DNA of 64,000 nt. Origin: Seleniivibrio woodruffii (GTDB lineage Bacteria; Chrysiogenota; Deferribacteres; Deferribacterales; Geovibrionaceae). The stretch spans positions 585,106-649,105 of the forward strand of contig NZ_SMGG01000003.1 of the NCBI RefSeq assembly GCF_004339245.1, written 5' to 3'. The notes beneath the pieces are model-generated. The model did not search any database. It had not been told where the DNA came from and saw only the letters and a program-made list of their open reading frames with translations. Position numbers and translations under genes: made by a program. Shown in pieces: positions 62,985-64,000 of the stretch. Numbering within the stretch: the first letter of the stretch is position 1; each line of letters opens with the position of its first letter.

Positions 62985-63455
62985 TTATTTATTGAAAAGG
63001 GGCGTTTTAATCTGCCATTTATCTTCTTCCAGAATCACCTGTTTTGCAAGTTTTTTCTCGGTGTTCATAACCAGCGGCGCACGAAGGTTCATCGTGGCGT
63101 TTTTGGGCTGGTCGGGAACAACAACAATGCAGAACAGTTTCAGCTTTGCGTCCTCTTCCGCTCCGAGAATCTTCATCTCACGTTTGTTGAGCTTGGGGTT
63201 ATAATCTGTAGCGAAAAGCTCAGGCTCAACAAGAATGAAGCACACATCGCTATCCTGAACAGACTGGAACCAAAGGAAAGGGTATGACTTTTCATTTGAT
63301 ATAATAATAAAGTCGTTCAGGTCGGGAAAGCCCAGCATAGGGGACGACAGAGTTACTATGTCGCTCTCATTGAAGGTTATTTCCCCGAGTTTAGCGGATA
63401 CTATTTTTTTGACTTCCATTGTATCCTCACATATTTTAACGGAATTTGCTCCCAT
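62985..63455 (-). CDS. fliW: FliW flagellar assembly factor / CsrA antagonist
   Basis: The 156-residue protein shows the FliW pattern: [42 protein letters not shown] and later [33 protein letters not shown]. It binds CsrA and flagellin to tie flagellin synthesis to secretion. The ATG follows AGAGGAG. It lies between flgL and csrA, a common flagellar arrangement. Confidence 0.95.
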   Translation of the reverse strand: MGANSVKICEDTMEVKKIVSAKLGEITFNESDIVTLSSPMLGFPDLNDFIIISNEKSYPFLWFQSVQDSDVCFILVEPELFATDYNPKLNKREMKILGAEEDAKLKLFCIVVVPDQPKNATMNLRAPLVMNTEKKLAKQVILEEDKWQIKTPLFNK

Positions 63456-63502
63456 GTGTTTCTCCTCTGTTCTGTCGGCGTCATATACTTAATCGGCACT
63501 TT

Positions 63503-64000
63503 TTACAGATAATCAAGCAGACTTACATTTAAAAGCAAAGAAGTTGTTTTCAATGCATACTGGTAAGCTGTCTCGGCTACCGTAAGATCCGCCGCCGCCT
63601 TTGTCTGGTCGATGGTGGTTGAGCCTGTATATTTGGCTTTCATCTCTTCCGTGGTCAGCTTCAGATTTGCGTTAAAGGTCACGGCCGATTCTGTTTTGCT
63701 GGTGTTGTTGCCCACTGTTGTAAGCGAAGTGAGCACCTGCGATTCGGCCTTCTGAAGCACGTCCAGTTCATATTCTATCCCCGAGCCTACCGCCGCAGAG
63801 AATGAATCCGTTGCGTAGAGGAAGCCGGGATCATAGTATTGGTACACACCGTCGGCCACATAATATTTTTCGCCGGCAGTGTCCATGGAGTAGCTGTTGA
63901 CCAGTTCGCCGTCTGTTCCGGTAACTTTTATCTTAACTGCATCTCCGGCCTTTGAGAAACCGAGTGTGCTGTTATAATCGCCTGAAACCGCCGTTCCCGT
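63503..64000 (-). CDS. flgL: Flagellar hook-associated protein 3 (partial, C-terminal)
   Basis: The frame is open to the right edge of the window, so the N-terminus lies outside; about 165 residues are present. The end reads AETAYQYALKTTSLLLNVSLLDYL, the hallmark C-terminal helix of FlgL, preceded by a helical TTIDQTKAAADLTV region. FlgL joins hook to filament. fliW follows 47 bases downstream on the same strand. Confidence 0.9.
   Translation of the reverse strand, partial: TGTAVSGDYNSTLGFSKAGDAVKIKVTGTDGELVNSYSMDTAGEKYYVADGVYQYYDPGFLYATDSFSAAVGSGIEYELDVLQKAESQVLTSLTTVGNNTSKTESAVTFNANLKLTTEEMKAKYTGSTTIDQTKAAADLTVAETAYQYALKTTSLLLNVSLLDYL

Noticed and set aside
63456-63502. Sigma-28 promoter between flgL and fliW (GCCGATTA on the minus strand)
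   Set aside because: The -10-like box is present but no TAAA-type -35 lies at the required distance; the gene is probably read from flgL.

Overview
The window looks like chromosomal DNA of a flagellated, respiratory, Gram-negative bacterium, most likely a member of the Deferribacteres (Geovibrio, Seleniivibrio or Denitrovibrio type). This is an inference from gene content: a NapMADGH-type periplasmic nitrate reductase, tRNA 2-selenouridine synthase with its own LysR regulator, a NikKMLQO nickel importer, FlgL-FliW-CsrA, and outer-membrane lipoprotein genes. Almost every gene is on the plus strand in tightly overlapping operons. TTG is a common start codon (about seven genes). No phage, insertion sequence or CRISPR array is visible. 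The non-coding gaps instead carry two families of short palindromic intergenic repeats.

Layout. 1-3691: end of a surface-polysaccharide locus (Wzt-like domain, methyltransferase, glycosyltransferase, DUF115 protein). 3692-4219: a PAP2 phosphatase. 4288-16098: a sensor kinase with a dCACHE amino-acid-binding signature, a sigma-54 response regulator, then an aldehyde dehydrogenase, a GABA-type aminotransferase and a complete Liv-type amino-acid ABC importer. The dehydrogenase and the aminotransferase each have a textbook -24/-12 promoter, and the same GTCAAY-N4-RTTGAC palindrome lies upstream of both. 16178-19844: a BOF protein and the nickel importer. 19923-26358: MntP, glycogen synthase, DMT exporter, initiator tRNA, PepA and an STT3/PglB-like membrane protein. 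26457-28384: LysR regulator and MnmH.

28350-46532 is a long housekeeping run: rlpA, rph, rdgB, a PBP, aroK, aroB, a very acidic TPR protein, aroQ, an aminopeptidase, efp, accB, accC, a TPR lipoprotein-pathway candidate, a LolB-like lipoprotein, ispE, prs, pth, ychF and an SH3 protein. 46543-54275 holds moaC, a nitrilase/nadE pair, guaB, guaA, a LolC/E permease, a YggU protein and a HAD hydrolase. 54348-56916 is a small redox-type locus (flavoprotein, ABM monooxygenase, divergent HxlR regulator, FAD oxidoreductase). 57176-62585 is the nitrate reductase cluster with a Crp/Fnr regulator. 62740-64000 is csrA, fliW and the end of flgL on the minus strand.

The most coherent functional story is at 4288-16098. 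An amino-acid or GABA-sensing kinase and its sigma-54 activator appear to switch on uptake (LivKHMGF), transamination (GabT) and aldehyde oxidation of a small amino acid. A second theme is anaerobic respiration: MoaC makes molybdenum cofactor precursor, and Nap reduces nitrate. Its NapG lacks a Tat signal, and a strong terminator separates napA from napD.
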